Origin: Canariomyces notabilis
Taxonomy: Eukaryota; Ascomycota; Sordariomycetes; Sordariales; Chaetomiaceae
Assembly (NCBI RefSeq): GCF_033297395.1
Contig: NW_027041833.1
Location: 615,939-679,938, forward strand
Direction of reading: 5' to 3'
DNA length: 64,000 nt
This document shows positions 62,445 through 64,000 of the stretch, in pieces; the first letter of the stretch is position 1, and each line of letters starts with the position of its first letter. Position numbers and translations under genes: made by a program. The notes under the pieces are model-generated. The model did no database searches and had not been told where the DNA came from. It saw only the letters and a program-made list of their open reading frames with translations.

Positions 62445-64000
62445 TCAGAGAGCGCCAGCGAAAAGAATCGCAACAAAGAATGTCACGAACATGGGGAAAG
62501 TGGACGTGACAACCGTGTCAGCGCCAGCGGTAACAACTGCAGACTGACGGGTGGTAGTCGATGGCCTAACACTCGTGGTGAGAGTGTTTTGTCCTCCTGC
62601 AGGACGCGTGCCCGGCTCAGGTACTCCAGATGGGCAGTGCCAATGGTCCCCATGAGGCTCGCACTGGCCCCCAAATCCGGGCGGCTGGGTTTGAGCCGAG
62701 GGCGGCGTGGTCGGCTCCGGTACACCAGAGGGACAATGCCAGTGGTCCCCGTGAGGTTCACACTGGCCGGATCCGCCTGTGGGGGATGGGCCGCTATTTC
62801 CGGGTGGAGGCGTTGTAGGCTCTGGCACACCAGTCGGGCAGTGCCAGTGGTCGCCATGCGGTTCGCACACTCCCGATCCGCCTGTCGGGGATGGGCCGGT
62901 GTTGCCGGGCGGAGGCGTTGTGGGTTCAGGCACTCCGGGCGGGCAGTGCCAGTGGTCCCCGTGGGGCTCACATTCGCCGGATCCCGTTGTTGCCGGCGGC
63001 TCCGTGTGAGCAGGCGGTGGCGTGGTTGGCTCAGGCACTCCGGGCGGGCAGTGCCAATGATCACCGTGGGGTTCGCATTGGCCGGACCCTGTTGTTGCGG
63101 GCGGCTCAGTGTGAGTGGGGGGCGGCGTCGTGGGCTCCGGAACTCCCGAGGGACAATGCCAGTGGTCACCATGGGGTTCGCAAGTTCCGGTAGGCGAGGA
63201 AGTGGTTCCAGTGGCCGAAGACTGCGGAGGGGGTGTCGTGGGCTCCGGCACGCCTGACGGACAATGCCAATGGTCCCCATGAGGCTCGCAGGTGCCAGTA
63301 GGCGAGGAAGTGGCTCCAGTGGCCGAAGACTGCGGAGGGGGTGTCGTGGGCTCCGGAACTCCTGAGGGACAATGCCAGTGATCACCATGGGGTTCNNNNN
63401 NNNNNNNNNNNNNNNNNNNNNNNNNNNNNNNNNNNNNNNNNNNNNNNNNNNNNNNNNNNNNNNNNNNNNNNNNNNNNNNNNNNNNNNNNNNNNNNNNNNN
63501 NNNNNNNNNNNNNNNNNNNNNNNNNNNNNNNNNNNNNNNNNNNNNNNNNNNNNNNNNNNNNNNNNNNNNNNNNNNNNNNNNNNNNNNNNNNNNNNNNNNN
63601 NNNNNNNNNNNNNNNNNNNNNNNNNNNNNNNNNNNNNNNNGAAGACTGCGGAGGGGGTGTCGTGGGCTCCGGCACGCCTGACGGACAATGCCAATGATCG
63701 CCATGGGGCTCGCAAGTGCCAGTAGGCGTTGTGGTCAAGCCCGAGCTTACCGATGAGCTAACGGTGGTAGTTGACGGATATGGTTCGCAGTGCCCTTGAC
63801 GACGCAGTCAGCAATCAGCCTTCCCAAGGAACAGCAAAGGAATCGAGTCTTACAATGGTCACCATGGGGTGAGCAAAGAGATCCTGTAGGCGACGGCGGC
63901 AAGGTCGGCGTAGTCGTGGGCGGACAGGATACAACGTTCGTTACCGTAGTGACGAAGCTGAAGCCAGCGCTTGCCAAAGCCTCGGAGTTGTAGAACCCCG
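62445..64000 (-). CDS. GPI-anchored wall protein with CEPHGDHWHC tandem repeats (5' truncated, gap)
   Basis: Exon 1 runs from beyond the window edge to 63854; exon 2 from 63794 to 62445; the 59-bp intron (GTAAGA ... TCAAG) splits the Trp codon of the first C-S-P-H-G-D-H-W-H-C. Then come at least nine units of 31-36 residues opening with C-E-P-H-G-D-H-W-H-C-P-x-G-V-P-E-P and followed by Thr/Pro/Gly/Ser-rich spacers, then a Thr/Ser stretch and a hydrophobic C-terminus (F-P-M-F-V-T-F-F-V-A-I-L-F) typical of a GPI signal. The signal peptide must lie outside the window. Each unit offers two Cys and three His, suggesting metal binding in the cell wall; this is an inference. A run of 245 Ns inside the array breaks the frame as drawn. 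I do not recognise a named family. Confidence 0.78.
62604..63714 (-). repeat. tandem repeat array, units of about 31-36 codons
   Basis: One unit lies before the N run and eight after it. The first two complete units beyond the gap are 108 bp and nearly identical; the middle ones are 105 bp with P-A-T-T-G-S-G or P-S-P-T-G-G-S-G spacers, and the last are shorter and more diverged. Copies are most alike near the gap, as expected for recent expansion there. Confidence 0.92.
63396..63640. other. assembly gap (245 Ns)
   Basis: A run of N inside the tandem array. Frame on the two sides differs by one base, so the drawn length is not exact. Confidence 0.99.

Noticed and set aside
62589..63257. 222-codon plus-strand repeat frame
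   Set aside because: Reverse-strand reading of the tandem array; the minus frame has the GPI signal and Cys/His core.

Overview
The window is nuclear DNA from a filamentous ascomycete, most likely a Sordariomycete. The signs are short GT-AG introns (47-81 bp in most genes, one of about 218 bp), genes on both strands with no operons, and fungus-specific families: alpha-1,3-glucan synthase, hydrophobin, HsbA-like wall protein, HET/ankyrin protein, cAMP-receptor-like GPCR and a PHO-4 type phosphate symporter. The class is an inference from gene content; I could not run a search.

Layout. 0-8 kb is a compact housekeeping block: the end of a Tsr4/PDCD2-like gene, eIF3k, DNA ligase I (Cdc9), an aldose 1-epimerase and a small secreted HsbA-like protein. 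9.8-17 kb is one very large alpha-1,3-glucan synthase gene, followed by an IFI6/IFI27-like membrane protein. 19-22.3 kb holds an alpha-acetolactate decarboxylase of bacterial type, a secreted protein of unknown function and a tRNA-Gly(GCC). 23.7-27 kb is an unrecognised 1080-residue protein made largely of three different repeat arrays. 27.5-29.4 kb is the phosphate symporter.

29.4-36 kb is gene-poor, with one plausible small secreted protein that has a Gly-Lys tail. 36-43 kb holds a flavin monooxygenase fused to an NTF2-like domain, a salicylate-hydroxylase-like FAD monooxygenase, a secreted GH18 enzyme, a small HTH/AT-hook protein and a hydrophobin-like gene whose final exon is hidden behind an intron. 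46.7-55.5 kb carries two plant-biomass enzymes, a GH94 cellobionic acid phosphorylase and a secreted GH67 alpha-glucuronidase, on either side of a decayed HET-ankyrin pseudogene. 59-61 kb is a cAMP-receptor-like GPCR. The right edge holds a 5'-truncated gene for a GPI-anchored wall protein built from tandem C-E-P-H-G-D-H-W-H-C units and interrupted by a run of Ns.

How the genes fit together. Many of them serve the cell surface or polysaccharide use: wall alpha-glucan synthesis, hydrophobin, HsbA-like protein, GPI repeat protein, GH18, GH94, GH67 and aldose epimerase. This fits a saprotroph or plant-associated fungus. They are not a co-regulated cluster in any way the sequence shows. The parts least explained by known families are the His/Cys repeat protein (62.4-64 kb), the three-array repeat protein (23.7-27 kb) and the Gly-Lys-tailed secreted protein (33.4-33.9 kb).
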